DNA of 64,000 bases from Nodosilinea sp. FACHB-141. GTDB taxonomy: Bacteria > Cyanobacteriota > Cyanobacteriia > Phormidesmidales > Phormidesmidaceae. Position numbers and translations under genes: made by a program. The stretch covers positions 62,001 through 126,000 of the forward strand of contig NZ_JACJPP010000018.1 in NCBI RefSeq assembly GCF_014696135.1. Reading direction: 5' to 3'. Under the pieces are notes generated by a model, which saw only the letters and a program-made list of their open reading frames with translations, ran no database searches and had not been told where the DNA came from. Below are positions 1 to 8,538 of this stretch, piece by piece; position 1 is the stretch's first letter, and each line of letters begins with the position of its first letter.

Positions 1-1
1 C

Positions 2-370
2 ATTCCGGTAGCCGAGCTGATGCCTGCTCCCCGGCTGCAAGCGCTGATTGATCGCACCCGCAACGGCGGTGCCGAAATTGTACAGTTGCTCAAGCAGGGA
101 GGTGCTTACTACGCTCCGGCCTCCTCGGCTTGCGTCATGGTGGAGTCAATGCTGTTCAACCAGCGGCGCATCTTGCCCATAGCTGCCCACCTAACGGGCC
201 AGTATGGCTTGGATGGTCTCTATCTGGGAGTGCCCTGCCGCTTGGGTCGAGAGGGCATTGAAGAAGTCCTGGAACTGTCGCTTACCTCGGCCGAGCAGGA
301 AGCCCTCGAACAATCGGCGGCCTCGGTAAAGGAGCAGATACCGCTGGCCCTAGCACTGTTAGATCAGTAA
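2..370 (+). CDS. mdh: Malate dehydrogenase, C-terminal part (5' end outside window)
   Basis: Only the last 122 or so residues are visible; the frame is open to the left edge, so the start lies outside. The enzyme interconverts malate and oxaloacetate with NAD in the cytoplasm. Recognition rests on the LDH/MDH C-terminal pattern: ELMPAPRLQALIDRTRNGG, then a GAYYAPASSA segment, then RRILP and YLGVPCRLG, ending in an acidic helix. These match bacterial LDH-like malate dehydrogenases in order and spacing. The NAD-binding Rossmann half and the catalytic histidine are not in view. Lactate dehydrogenase is the main alternative, but the C-terminal pattern fits MDH better. A weak hairpin lies just after the stop. 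Confidence 0.85.
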   Translation: MPVAELMPAPRLQALIDRTRNGGAEIVQLLKQGGAYYAPASSACVMVESMLFNQRRILPIAAHLTGQYGLDGLYLGVPCRLGREGIEEVLELSLTSAEQEALEQSAASVKEQIPLALALLDQ

Positions 371-804
371 ATCCTTGAGGAAATTTTTCTGTCTAATTCC
401 TCAGTTCACAAGAGTGTAGCGGGCTATGCACCTTAAGGGGTTTGGGGGTGTGCATTAGGGCCGTTAACCTTGTTCTGGCGTGAACTCGCTCTGGCGTATC
501 TAGCGCTGTCCCCTCAAGCCAGTAGAATCACTAGCAGCAGAAAACCGAAAACAGAAGCGCCAGACTGCCAGAAAATTTTAGAAGCTGTGTTATCAACCAT
601 GGCGTTTACCTTACAGGTTAAGGATAGAAACACTGTTTGCTCTAAGTTTTCCCGAATCTAACTTTAGAATTTTGGGGCTTAGATTTTCAGGCTCTAGTCT
701 CACTGTAGGTTGGTGGGGTCAAAACCGCCGTGATAAACGCTCTATACCTCAGTGATGTCGAAGCCCTGCGGCGGTGATCTCGATCAGCTGTTTAGTCGAA
801 TACT
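371..804. other. Intergenic region mdh-codA
   Basis: No convincing gene. Just after the mdh stop there is a 7-bp inverted repeat (arms 376-382 and 397-403) without a following T run, so at most a weak terminator. The rest shows no tRNA-like or riboswitch-like fold I can recognise. The codA promoter should lie in the right half. Confidence 0.5.
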
Positions 805-2154
805 ATGAATTCAACCGCCTTGCCCCAGTTTTTGCAGCAGGCTCCGGCCCACTACTGGTTAGAAAATGCTCGGCTGCCCCTGGCCTGCGTCGACGGGTCG
901 GTAACCTGGAATGCGATCGCATCCCTCGCCGCCCCGCCAATATCAGAAGAATTGGTCGCCGCCCATCTAGAAATTCAGGACGGGCAGATTGCGGCGATTA
1001 TCCCCACCAGCCAGCCCCTTGACACCGACCAACCCCGGTGGGATCTGCGCCAGGGTTTGGTGTGGCCCTGCTTCGCCGACTGCCACACCCATCTAGACAA
1101 AGGCCAGACCTGGTTTCGCAATCCCAATCCCGATGGCACCTTTGCCTCGGCCCTCAAGGCTCTCGAAACCGACCACAGCCACTGGAGCGCCGCAGATCTC
1201 TACCCCCGTATGAGCTTTGGCCTGCGGTGCAGCTATGCTCACGGCACCCAGGCCGTCAGAACCCATCTGGATTGTTTGAATGGGCAGGAGGAAATTAGCT
1301 TTGCGGTCTTCGATCGGTTGCGGCAGGAGTGGGCGGGCAAAATCGCGCTCCAGGCCGTGTGCCTGGTGTCGATGGACTACTACGACCGCCCCGAGGCCGA
1401 ACAGCTGGCGGATACCGTTGCCCGATATGGCGGCGTTTTAGGTGGAGTAATCTATCCTCAACCCGGCCTGGAAGCTCAGATCGATCGCACCTTTGAGCTG
1501 GCTGAGGCCCGGGGCTTAGACCTCGATTTTCACGCCGATGAGAGTCTTGATCCCCAGGCCGAAGGCTTGCGGGTGGTAGCCGAGACCAAACTGCGGCGAG
1601 GGTTTGCTGGGCAGGTCAACTGCGGCCATTGCTGTAGTTTGTCGGTGCAGGCGGGCGATCGCGCCAAAGACACCTTGGCTCTGCTCAAGCAAGCGGGCAT
1701 CAGCGTTGTCAGCCTGCCGATGTGCAACCTCTACCTGCAAGATCGCCAGCCGGGCCGCATGCCCCGCTATCGCGGCGTCACCCTGCTGCCCGAGCTGCGC
1801 CAGTTTGAGGTGGCTGTGGCCCTGGCCAGCGACAACTGCCGCGACGCCTTCTTTGCCTACGGCGACCACGACATGGTGGAGGTGTTTACCCAGGCGGTGC
1901 GCATTGGCCAACTCGATCGCCCAATTGGCGACTGGCCCCAGACAATCACCCACGTCCCGGCTCAAATTATGGGTTTAGATGCGGGGCTGATTGGGACTGG
2001 CCGCCCAGCGGATCTAGTGGTGTTTAAGGCTCGCAGCTTTAGCGAGTTGCTGTCGCGACCCCAGGGCGATCGCGTCGTTTTGCGCCAGGGTAGCCCTATC
2101 GACACCACCCTACCCGACTACGCCGAACTCGATGCAGTGGTGGGAGTTGCCTAA
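805..2154 (+). CDS. codA: Cytosine deaminase-like amidohydrolase
   Basis: A 449-residue metal-dependent amidohydrolase, close to the usual CodA length (about 430). It would deaminate cytosine to uracil and ammonia, feeding pyrimidine salvage. The metal and catalytic set expected from E. coli CodA is present in order: the HxH pair at His94/His96 (HTHLDKG), His243 with Glu246 in FHADES, His275 in NCGHC, and Asp343 in ASDNCRD. A C-terminal strand (GRPADLVVFKA) completes the composite beta domain. The ATG has no strong Shine-Dalgarno. It is a single gene with no pyrimidine neighbours, so substrate is inferred from the family; related enzymes act on isoguanine or other cyclic amidines. Confidence 0.8.
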   Translation: MNSTALPQFLQQAPAHYWLENARLPLACVDGSVTWNAIASLAAPPISEELVAAHLEIQDGQIAAIIPTSQPLDTDQPRWDLRQGLVWPCFADCHTHLDKGQTWFRNPNPDGTFASALKALETDHSHWSAADLYPRMSFGLRCSYAHGTQAVRTHLDCLNGQEEISFAVFDRLRQEWAGKIALQAVCLVSMDYYDRPEAEQLADTVARYGGVLGGVIYPQPGLEAQIDRTFELAEARGLDLDFHADESLDPQAEGLRVVAETKLRRGFAGQVNCGHCCSLSVQAGDRAKDTLALLKQAGISVVSLPMCNLYLQDRQPGRMPRYRGVTLLPELRQFEVAVALASDNCRDAFFAYGDHDMVEVFTQAVRIGQLDRPIGDWPQTITHVPAQIMGLDAGLIGTGRPADLVVFKARSFSELLSRPQGDRVVLRQGSPIDTTLPDYAELDAVVGVA

Positions 2155-2317
2155 TTTGCCCCGCCCCAACCTGGAAAACCGAACTTTCCTCAGGCGTGGG
2201 GTTTGCTACGCTGAATCCAGAGGTAGACATGGGTCTGGCGGAATCGGCGGTGGCCCTCCCCAGCCCAAAGCCGACTACGATAGTCACCACTGAGCGCGGG
2301 TTTTTAGGAGGATAGGA

Positions 2318-3301
2318 ATGGCTGCTACGGGCTTTAAAGACTACTACGCGGTGCTGGGGGTCAATCGCACGGCAAGTGCCGACGAGATCAAGCAGTCTTT
2401 TCGCAAGCTGGCCCGCAAGTACCACCCCGACGTTAACCCCAATGACAAAGCCGCCGAGGCCAAGTTTAAAGAGGTGAGCGAAGCCTACGAGGTGCTCTCC
2501 GACGCCGATAAGCGTAAAAAGTATGACCAGTACGGTCAATACTGGCAGCAAGCCAGCCGCGCCGGGGCCGGTGCCCCCTACGGCAACCCCGGCGACATGG
2601 GCGGCTTTGACTTTAGCAACTACGGCAGCTTTGACGAGTTCATCAACGAGCTGTTGGGTCGTTTTGCCACCCCAGGCGGCGGCAGTGCCCGCTCCTATCC
2701 CTACGGGACGCCCGGCGGTGGGGCAGCCGGGCCTGGGTTTGGATACGAAACCGCCCCAAACCAATCCTTCGACCAAGAGGCCAACATTCGCCTCACCTTT
2801 AGCGAAGCTTTCCACGGTGCCCAGAAGCGCCTGCGCATCGGCAACGACAATGTGGAAGTACGCATTCCGCCAGGAGCCAAGCAGGGCAGCAAAATTCGCC
2901 TCAAGGGCAAGGGGCCAATCAGCCCCTACACCAAGCAGCCCGCTGATATTTATTTGGTGGTGCAGCTAGAGGGGCACAGCTTCTTTACCCTTGAGGGCGA
3001 TAGCCTCACGGCTGAAGTGCCCATTACCCCCGACGAGGCGGTGCTGGGCGGCAAGATTGATGTGCCGACCCCCGATGGCAGCGTGACCATGAACCTACCC
3101 GGGGGCACTCGCTCGGGTCAAACTCTGCGGCTACGGGGCAAGGGCTGGCCTCGCCCCAAGGGCGATCGCGGCGATCTGCTGATTAAAGTTGTGATTACAC
3201 CTCCAGCAAGCCTCAGCGACGCCGAGCGCCAGTTGTACGAAAAAATTCGCGACAGCCGCACGACGAACCCACGTCAGAGCCTGACCAATACGCGCCTGTA
3301 A
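2318..3301 (+). CDS. DnaJ-type co-chaperone without zinc finger (class B, CbpA-like)
   Basis: A 327-residue J-protein. Residues 8-72 form the J domain with the HPD tripeptide (KYHPDVNP) that stimulates the ATPase of DnaK. A Gly-rich/aromatic stretch follows (about 80-150), then the two beta-sandwich client-binding domains (about 150-310). There is no CxxCxGxG zinc finger, so this is a class B J-protein, a set often annotated DnaJ or CbpA. The start is well fixed: AGGAGGAT stands a few bases before the ATG at 2318. A strong bidirectional terminator follows. It probably assists DnaK in folding; nothing nearby points to a special client. Confidence 0.9.
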   Translation: MAATGFKDYYAVLGVNRTASADEIKQSFRKLARKYHPDVNPNDKAAEAKFKEVSEAYEVLSDADKRKKYDQYGQYWQQASRAGAGAPYGNPGDMGGFDFSNYGSFDEFINELLGRFATPGGGSARSYPYGTPGGGAAGPGFGYETAPNQSFDQEANIRLTFSEAFHGAQKRLRIGNDNVEVRIPPGAKQGSKIRLKGKGPISPYTKQPADIYLVVQLEGHSFFTLEGDSLTAEVPITPDEAVLGGKIDVPTPDGSVTMNLPGGTRSGQTLRLRGKGWPRPKGDRGDLLIKVVITPPASLSDAERQLYEKIRDSRTTNPRQSLTNTRL

Positions 3302-3330
3302 ATCTGATTATTTAGACAGACGCAATCAAA

Positions 3331-3366
3331 AGCCCCCGGTTCTGAATATCGCAGAACCGGGGGGCT
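3331..3366. terminator. Bidirectional rho-independent terminator
   Basis: A GC-rich inverted repeat (arms about 3331-3344 and 3352-3366, loop AATATCG) has an A tract on its left and a T tract on its right. It can therefore stop transcription from both convergent genes: the DnaJ gene ending at 3301 and the membrane-protein gene ending at 3385. Confidence 0.9.
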
Positions 3367-3384
3367 TTTTAGACAGAGACTAAC

Positions 3385-3915
3385 CTACAGTTCCTCAGCG
3401 CGGCTGAGGTCGCCATAGAGCAGGCTGAGCAGCGCACCACAGCCCAGCAGCTTGACAGCTTCTAAGGCAAAGTACACTCCGTGCATCTGATTCATAGCAC
3501 CGGGCACTTCAACGGTGGCGGCAAAGGGGTCGAGGGAGGCACCCAGGGCAGCCATGGCGGGGGCGATCGCATAGGTCAGCACCAGAGTGAGGGCTAACAG
3601 GCCTAGCCCAAGCTCTACAGCCCAACGGCTGCGCAGGCCACTAGCGACTACGGGTCGCTGGGGGCGCGACTGGCGGGCTGCCAATAGACCGGTTAAAATG
3701 ACGCCAGCGCACAGCAGCTCGAGACGGTTAAACACCCAAAACATCGCGTAGCCCGCCGAGCCAAAATCGGGCTGGCTCATCATACCGCCAACAAATAGCC
3801 CGGGCATGATAACAAAGTCCATCAGCAGGCTGCTGCTGAACCAAAACATGAGGGCGAACAAAACTGCCCCGACCCAGGGAGTGGGCTTAGCGATAGGGTG
3901 AGATAGCGAATTCAT
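3385..3915 (-). CDS. Four-helix membrane protein, DUF4149-like
   Basis: A 176-residue protein with about four hydrophobic segments: near residues 15-45 (WVGAVLFALMFWFSSSLL), 57-82, 103-125 and 145-168. The sequence layout resembles small cyanobacterial DUF4149/TMEM205-like proteins, but I recognise no catalytic or transport motif and cannot give a function. It is convergent with the DnaJ gene and shares its terminator. Its promoter would lie in the 400-bp gap to the HAD gene, which carries repeated GTTAC motifs. The ATG at 3915 begins MNSLSHPIAK. Confidence 0.7.
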   Translation of the reverse strand: MNSLSHPIAKPTPWVGAVLFALMFWFSSSLLMDFVIMPGLFVGGMMSQPDFGSAGYAMFWVFNRLELLCAGVILTGLLAARQSRPQRPVVASGLRSRWAVELGLGLLALTLVLTYAIAPAMAALGASLDPFAATVEVPGAMNQMHGVYFALEAVKLLGCGALLSLLYGDLSRAEEL

Positions 3916-4313
3916 GAATATATGCCTAATTAAGGATGACGGATGAAGCGCGGGGTCAGGAACTCGGAGTTTTAGGGCTGAGTTCCTTATTTATCAATGT
4001 TTTCAGCCTAGCGAACTTTATTGGCTGCCGGTGTGAATTATTCTTTCGGCAATGCTGTTATCGCACCGCCGTTACGTTGTGACACAAAGATGAAAGGCTT
4101 CACAGTCGTAGCTTTGGAGCGATCGCACGACTCTGGCAACGGTTACCGGCGAGAAAAAACGTTACTCCCTGTTACAGACGGTAACGTCTCAATTACCATG
4201 AATGGCCTCACAAATATTTAGCCAAGACACCCTCTAAACCCTGACCCCGAACACTGTCTCAAGAGCACAGCCCAGTAATGTAAGTCTGGGCAATTTTCAG
4301 CGGAGCAACGACG
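3916..4313. other. Divergent intergenic region with clustered GTTAC/GTAAC motifs
   Basis: A gap between two divergent genes. GTTAC or its complement occurs five times between 4071 and 4187 (about 4071, 4142, 4161, 4171, 4181). One pair forms a 7-bp inverted repeat, ACGTTAC at 4159-4165 and GTAACGT at 4181-4187. This may be an operator region. The 66-codon open frame at 4021-4221 has no recognisable content and is not called. Confidence 0.4.
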
Positions 4314-4910
4314 ATGGCCATTACGCACATTGTGTTTGATATGGGTGGGGTGCTGATCGAGCTACAGTGGCTCGACCGGGTTAAAGATCTGCTGGGTCGC
4401 CCCCTCACCATTGAGGAAATTCACCGCCTCTGGGTCAGCGCTCCCTCTGTCGTCGATTTTGAGAGCGGCCGTACCGACTTCGATACCTTTGCCGCCGCCT
4501 TTGTGCAGGACTTTGGTTTAGCGATCGCCCCCGCAATCGTCAAGCATGAGTTTTTAGAAATCGTGCGGGCGCCACTGCCCCAGTGCAACGACATGCTTGC
4601 TGCCCTTAAACCCCGCTACCATCTGTCACTGCTATCGAACACCAACCCCGCCCACTACGAGCGACTGCGCGATCGCTACAACTTCTTTGACTACTTCGAT
4701 CAGCTATTTTTGTCCTACAAGATTGGTCTGATTAAGCCCAGTACAGCCGTCTTTGAGCATGTGCTATCGGCGCTTGATGCCTCCGCCGACAGCGTAGCCT
4801 TCTTCGACGACGGAGCCCGCAATGTCGAGGCAGCCTGCACCCTTGGCATTCACGCCTACCGAGTCGACTCTCCAGCCGAAGTCATGGCCGTGGTAGAAAG
4901 CTTCTCCTAG
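4314..4910 (+). CDS. HAD-superfamily phosphatase, YihX-like
   Basis: A 198-residue haloacid-dehalogenase-fold hydrolase. Motif I is FDMGGVL with nucleophile Asp9; the second Asp of the usual DxD is Gly, as in the YihX glucose-1-phosphate phosphatase branch. Motif II is Ser108 (LLSNTN), motif III Lys141 (LIKPS), motif IV Asp165-Asp166 (FFDDGARN). A helical cap lies between motifs I and II. It probably dephosphorylates a small sugar phosphate or nucleotide; the exact substrate cannot be read. It stands alone, 8 bp before the convergent sodX gene. The ATG at 4314 lacks a strong Shine-Dalgarno. Confidence 0.85.
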   Translation: MAITHIVFDMGGVLIELQWLDRVKDLLGRPLTIEEIHRLWVSAPSVVDFESGRTDFDTFAAAFVQDFGLAIAPAIVKHEFLEIVRAPLPQCNDMLAALKPRYHLSLLSNTNPAHYERLRDRYNFFDYFDQLFLSYKIGLIKPSTAVFEHVLSALDASADSVAFFDDGARNVEAACTLGIHAYRVDSPAEVMAVVESFS

Positions 4911-4917
4911 CTCCCCC

Positions 4918-5298
4918 TCAGGGCAGCCGGCAGACAACCTGACCCACCAGTCCCACCCAAGGCACCAAGCCAAATTTGCGGCTGTCGGTGCTCTCCATCG
5001 CATTCAGTCCTTGCAAGAAACAGCCGTTGGCATCAACATAAACCACCCACTTAAGCAGCAGCAGTCCCGGCTGGCGAGGATGGTCGGCCACCACCAGATC
5101 CCCTGGCTGGGGACGCTGCTGTCGGTAGGCAAAGGGGTCGATTAACACCTCTACACCCGGCTCTAACAGGGGCAACATCGAAGTTCCCACAACGCGAAAC
5201 CGCCGTCGCTGGCGCAACAGCCAGAGCACCAGATCGGTGAGCTGACTATGGCGCAACTGCGACGGCGGCTGTAGGGAATTGCTGAGGTTATTTTCCAC
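4918..5298 (-). CDS. sodX: Nickel superoxide dismutase maturation protease (S26 family)
   Basis: A short 126-residue signal-peptidase-like protein. Ser40 in VVGTSMLP is the expected nucleophile and Lys83 in LLLKWVV the general base; the Asp-Ser-Arg box (105-107, STDSRKFG) of S26 peptidases is also present. No clear transmembrane anchor is seen, as in NiSOD maturation proteases. These clip the propeptide of SodN so that the nickel-binding His becomes the N terminus. The gene lies about 110 bp downstream of sodN in the same direction, which supports the role. The start at 5298 is GTG; no better ATG precedes the catalytic Ser. Confidence 0.85.
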   Translation of the reverse strand: MENNLSNSLQPPSQLRHSQLTDLVLWLLRQRRRFRVVGTSMLPLLEPGVEVLIDPFAYRQQRPQPGDLVVADHPRQPGLLLLKWVVYVDANGCFLQGLNAMESTDSRKFGLVPWVGLVGQVVCRLP

Positions 5299-5410
5299 CA
5301 GACTTAATTCAAGGGTGAGGGGATGAGAAAGATAAGGAAATGGGGAAGATGAGGAGCCTTCGTCCTGCTCATCTTATCCACCTCAACTCCCTCATCTCCC
5401 TCATCTCCCT
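5299..5410. repeat. Purine/pyrimidine-rich short repeats between sodN and sodX
   Basis: The spacer has a purine-rich half (GGGATGAGAAAGAT and following) and a pyrimidine-rich half with CTCATCTCCC repeated in tandem near 5391-5411. The halves are partly complementary, so the transcript could fold between the two coding regions. It may tune sodX relative to sodN or be ordinary short tandem repeat. Confidence 0.45.
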
Positions 5411-5884
5411 CTAGCTAGCGGTGTACCAAGACACATCACGGTTCTTGGTTGCCCAGAAGATGCCGTGGATTTTCTGCACGGCTTCCATCAGCTCGTTGGC
5501 GTGCTGCACGCTGACTTCGACTTTGCAGGCAGAGCAGAGTTTAGCGGCTTTCCAGAAGGTGTCATGCAGGTCAGGGAACTGCTCTAGGTGGACGGGCTTA
5601 AAGTAGTCAGTCCACAGCACCAGCAGCTCATCTTTGGTGATTTGAGCCTGCTCTTCTTTAATGGCGGTATAGCGAGCGAAGGTGTTGTGGTAGGCAACGG
5701 AAGCGGCCTTATCGCCACCGGCAGGCACCTCAAGGTCCACCAGCTTTTTGGTCATCGACAGCACAGCTTCGGCGGCAATGCGAGCCGAGGAGGGATCGTA
5801 AACGCCGCAGGGGCCATCGCAGTGCGCGTGGACGGCAGCGGCGGGGAACCATGCCTGTAGCTTGGCAATTGCTTGGTTGAGCAT
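5411..5884 (-). CDS. sodN: Superoxide dismutase [Ni]
   Basis: A 157-residue nickel superoxide dismutase, which disproportionates superoxide to oxygen and hydrogen peroxide. The diagnostic nickel hook HCDGPCGVYDP is at residues 21-31; after removal of the 20-residue propeptide, His21, Cys22 and Cys26 become ligands His1, Cys2 and Cys6. The rest is the expected four-helix protomer. A longer open frame exists upstream, but the family length, the propeptide and an AGG six bases before the ATG at 5884 favour this start. sodX follows in the same direction, forming the usual pair in cyanobacteria that use NiSOD. Confidence 0.95.
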   Translation of the reverse strand: MLNQAIAKLQAWFPAAAVHAHCDGPCGVYDPSSARIAAEAVLSMTKKLVDLEVPAGGDKAASVAYHNTFARYTAIKEEQAQITKDELLVLWTDYFKPVHLEQFPDLHDTFWKAAKLCSACKVEVSVQHANELMEAVQKIHGIFWATKNRDVSWYTAS

Positions 5885-6164
5885 AATCATCCTGGTAATG
5901 AATAGAAATACGGGCAAAAAACGGGAATTTTCTTGCGCCTGGCCCGAGCGGCAACCCCGCACCCGATGGGGTGAAACATCCCTATGCTGGGCAGGGGAAT
6001 AAGCCAGGCCACGTTTCACATTGTTAACGCTATTGAGTCCTTCCGCAACCTCCGCCCCTGCCGTTGGCAATAGATTCGGCCAGAATCGGCGAGGCAGATC
6101 GTCGCACTCAGACGCAATTTCAGTACATTTGTATGAATGTTTTCAAGAGGATGGTCGTTCAACC

Positions 6165-7208
6165 ATGGGTCGATTGGCAATGACATTTTCTCGGCTGCGT
6201 CCCTGGAGCCGATTGTTGCTTGTGGCCCTGGCGCTAGGGCTGGCTGGCTGTGGGAACCTGCTGTCAATGATCAATTGGGTTGCCCCTGTGGATGTATCGA
6301 CCCTGCCTCCCTGTATCGATGACGACTGCAACTGTGGCGACTTCGCTAGCCAGCCTCGGGCTCAAGCGGTACTCGATGCTTTCGGGGGCGACCCCTACAG
6401 TCTCGACGGTGATGGCAACGGTCGAGCCTGCGAACTACTGCCTGCTGAAACACCGGCGGCCGATCCACCGGCCCCACCCTCTAGCAACCCCCATTTAGCG
6501 CTGGGCAACCCCAGCCAGGCGGCGACCACCAACCCCAACAACTATTTAATTCAGCGTGATCAGTATGTACTCAGCTACAGCCGCGATCGCAACGGGCTTA
6601 ACTGGGCCAGTTGGGAAGTAGATGCCGCCTGGCTGGGCTCCACCGATCGCCAAGACAACTTTCGCCCCGACGGGGCGCTGCCCGCTGGGTTTTACCAGGT
6701 TACCCCCAACGACTATCGGGGCAGCGGATACGATCGCGGCCATGTAGTGCCATCCGGCGATCGCACCAGCAGCGTGAGCAACAATGCTGCCACCTTTTTG
6801 ATGACCAACATCATTCCCCAAGCCCCTGACAACAACCGTGGCACCTGGCGGGAACTGGAAGAATACGGGCGATCGCTGGTTTACCAGTACGACCACAGCC
6901 TGCACGTGTTTGCTGGAGCCTACGGCAGCCAGGGCAACATCGGCAACCGAGCCATTGCTATACCTTCCCGCCTATGGAAAATTATTGTGGTGTACGATCG
7001 CCTCCCCAATGGGGACTTAGGCATTGGCAGTGACAGTCAAATAATTGCCGTTGATCTGCCCAACAGCAACCAGGTCAGCCCTGACTGGCGTCGCTACCAA
7101 ACCTCGGTTCAGCGCATTGAAATAGCCACTGGCCATAGCTTCTTTGAGAATCTACCCGCCGAGCTTCAGGCCGTTCTTAAGGCCCGCACCAGCGATGCAC
7201 CCCCGTGA
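6165..7208 (+). CDS. Excalibur-domain plus DNA/RNA non-specific endonuclease lipoprotein (NucA-like)
   Basis: About 347 residues. A basic N terminus and a hydrophobic stretch end in a lipobox (LAGC, Cys29), predicting export and lipid anchoring. Residues about 48-86 form an Excalibur-type calcium-binding module with DGDGNGRACE. The rest is an Endonuclease_NS (NUC1) domain with DRGH (YDRGHVVPSGDRT), including the catalytic His, and the metal-binding Asn region NNRGTWRELE. The family cuts DNA and RNA without sequence preference and needs a divalent metal. Nostoc NucA is a known relative. The open frame extends upstream to 6021, but the signal peptide favours 6165 (or 6180). It is divergent from sodN. 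Confidence 0.88.
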   Translation: MGRLAMTFSRLRPWSRLLLVALALGLAGCGNLLSMINWVAPVDVSTLPPCIDDDCNCGDFASQPRAQAVLDAFGGDPYSLDGDGNGRACELLPAETPAADPPAPPSSNPHLALGNPSQAATTNPNNYLIQRDQYVLSYSRDRNGLNWASWEVDAAWLGSTDRQDNFRPDGALPAGFYQVTPNDYRGSGYDRGHVVPSGDRTSSVSNNAATFLMTNIIPQAPDNNRGTWRELEEYGRSLVYQYDHSLHVFAGAYGSQGNIGNRAIAIPSRLWKIIVVYDRLPNGDLGIGSDSQIIAVDLPNSNQVSPDWRRYQTSVQRIEIATGHSFFENLPAELQAVLKARTSDAPP

Positions 7209-7832
7209 GTGGGGCCCCTGATTCCAGATCAGGGATTGGCAGTATACTATAGTTAAAAGATAAAGTTAATTTTAGGTTTAGTTCAATATGATATTGAGTT
7301 TGGTTATTAAAACTGCGTCATAGTGATTCTTCGGGTGTAGCTAGTTCAGTAAGGCAGTGTGTCTTTAATACAACTGCTAGAGATAAGGTAGATATTTGCT
7401 TTATTTTTCCAGATTTACAGCATCAATTTGACAAAGTGCGTTTACTTCAGGTGCAAATAGTAGAGCCACTCATTTTTAGGGCTGAAAATCAGGGCTGCGG
7501 TGCAGTCTAAGCTATTGAATTCATTCAATTTTGATTTAAATGGCTGTAAGGTTAACCCCTAAAATTTTGTGAGATGTGGCAGTGTAAAATAGCTGATTCA
7601 TCCTCTACCCATTGGGCTTTTCTATCTTTAAGCCTAACCAATCTCTAGATTTTTTTGGTAGAAGCGGCTACACTCTTAGCCTTGTTCTCTATACAAACAC
7701 TTTGGCTAGGCCTAGTTTTCTTGAGTCAAACCTCACTATCGATTGAGTGTTTAGTCTACTAAGTTAACTAGAATCAGCATTTACACTGCTTATAAGATAG
7801 ATGACTCGTTAAGTTAATTATTATTCATATTT
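7209..7832. other. AT-rich intergenic region
   Basis: No open frame of note. Just after the nuclease stop, CCCTGAT (7216-7222) and ATCAGGG (7228-7234) form a 5-base-loop hairpin without a T run. The remaining 600 bp are visibly richer in A and T than the surroundings and hold many short imperfect inverted repeats, for example around 7611-7645. I see no tRNA or known riboswitch. A small RNA or a long leader for the next gene is possible but unsupported. Confidence 0.45.
7216..7234. terminator. Hairpin after nuclease gene
   Basis: Perfect 7-bp stem (CCCTGAT/ATCAGGG) with a 5-base loop, 8 bases after the stop codon. No T tract follows, so intrinsic termination would be weak. Confidence 0.4.
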
Positions 7833-8354
7833 ATGGCAAATAGATACGGCTTGAAGCGTTTGTCGATTTTTGTAGACGGCAATAATATGTTCTACGCCCA
7901 GCAAAAAAATGGCTGGTTTTTTGATCCCAAGCGGGTACTTGAATATTTTCTTAACCTTGACGGTGGGGCTACCCTAGTAAACGCCTTTTGGTACACCGGG
8001 CTGAAAGATCCACAGGACCAGCGCGGTTTTCGGGATGCGCTGATCAGCCTCGGCTACACCGTGCGAACCAAAATTCTCAAGGAGTATTACGACGATACCT
8101 CTGGACGATACTCCCAAAAAGCCAATCTCGATATTGAGATTGCCATCGACATGTTCAACACCGTAGATCAATACGACGAAGTCGTTCTCTTTAGCGGCGA
8201 CGGCGACTTTGAGCGGGCCATTGAACTGCTGCGCTCAAAAAACACCCACATAACCGTTGTCTCGACGGAGGGGATGATTGCCCGTGAACTGCGCAACGCC
8301 ACCGATCGCTACATCGACCTCAACAGCGTTCGTAAGTATATCGAGAAAGACTAA
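7833..8354 (+). CDS. NYN-domain protein, LabA/DUF88 family
   Basis: A 173-residue NYN (PIN-like) domain protein. The acidic residues expected of the fold are present: Asp15 in FVDGNN, Asp100 and Asp106 in NLDIEIAIDM, and Asp123/Asp125 in SGDGDF. LabA of Synechococcus elongatus belongs to this family and acts in circadian output and negative feedback on kaiBC expression; other NYN proteins are RNases. Cyanobacteria often have several paralogues, so this is called LabA-like. The ATG has no Shine-Dalgarno, and a long AT-rich leader precedes it. It is monocistronic, followed by tRNA-Thr. Confidence 0.85.
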   Translation: MANRYGLKRLSIFVDGNNMFYAQQKNGWFFDPKRVLEYFLNLDGGATLVNAFWYTGLKDPQDQRGFRDALISLGYTVRTKILKEYYDDTSGRYSQKANLDIEIAIDMFNTVDQYDEVVLFSGDGDFERAIELLRSKNTHITVVSTEGMIARELRNATDRYIDLNSVRKYIEKD

Positions 8355-8466
8355 GGCGTCAGACTAACCCCAGGGCTGTGCTGCTTTGCCTAGCCTCACT
8401 GCCCTGGGAAACGACTCGATCGCGCGATCGCTGACCCTGTTATACTAGCTAACTGTAAATATCCAT

Positions 8467-8538
8467 GCCGATGTGGCTCAGTGGTAGAGCACTCGATTCG
8501 TAATCGAGCGGTCGCGGGTTCAAATCCCGCCATCGGCT
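8467..8538 (+). tRNA. tRNA-Thr (anticodon CGU)
   Basis: A 72-nt cloverleaf: acceptor stem GCCGATG/CATCGGC with discriminator T, D arm GCTC...GAGC, anticodon stem CTCGA/TCGAG with loop TTCGTAA giving anticodon CGT at 8499-8501, and T arm GCGGG TTCAAAT CCCGC. It reads ACG. The 3' CCA is not encoded, as is common in cyanobacteria. Confidence 0.95.

Noticed and set aside
470-661. 63-codon open frame after mdh
   Set aside because: No recognisable sequence, TTG-type start, and no Shine-Dalgarno; probably chance.
1516-1965. 149-codon antisense frame in codA
   Set aside because: It mirrors the coding strand of a well-supported gene and has the Gly/Ala/Val bias of a shadow frame.
2096-2815. 239-codon antisense frame across the DnaJ gene
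   Set aside because: Long, but Gly/Val-rich and fully opposite a certain gene.
4021-4221. 66-codon open frame
   Set aside because: It begins with TTG, contains the GTTAC motif cluster and a HIP1 site, and has no protein-like pattern.
5330-5411. CRISPR-like repeats between sodN and sodX
   Set aside because: The units are about 10 bp, directly adjacent and without spacers.
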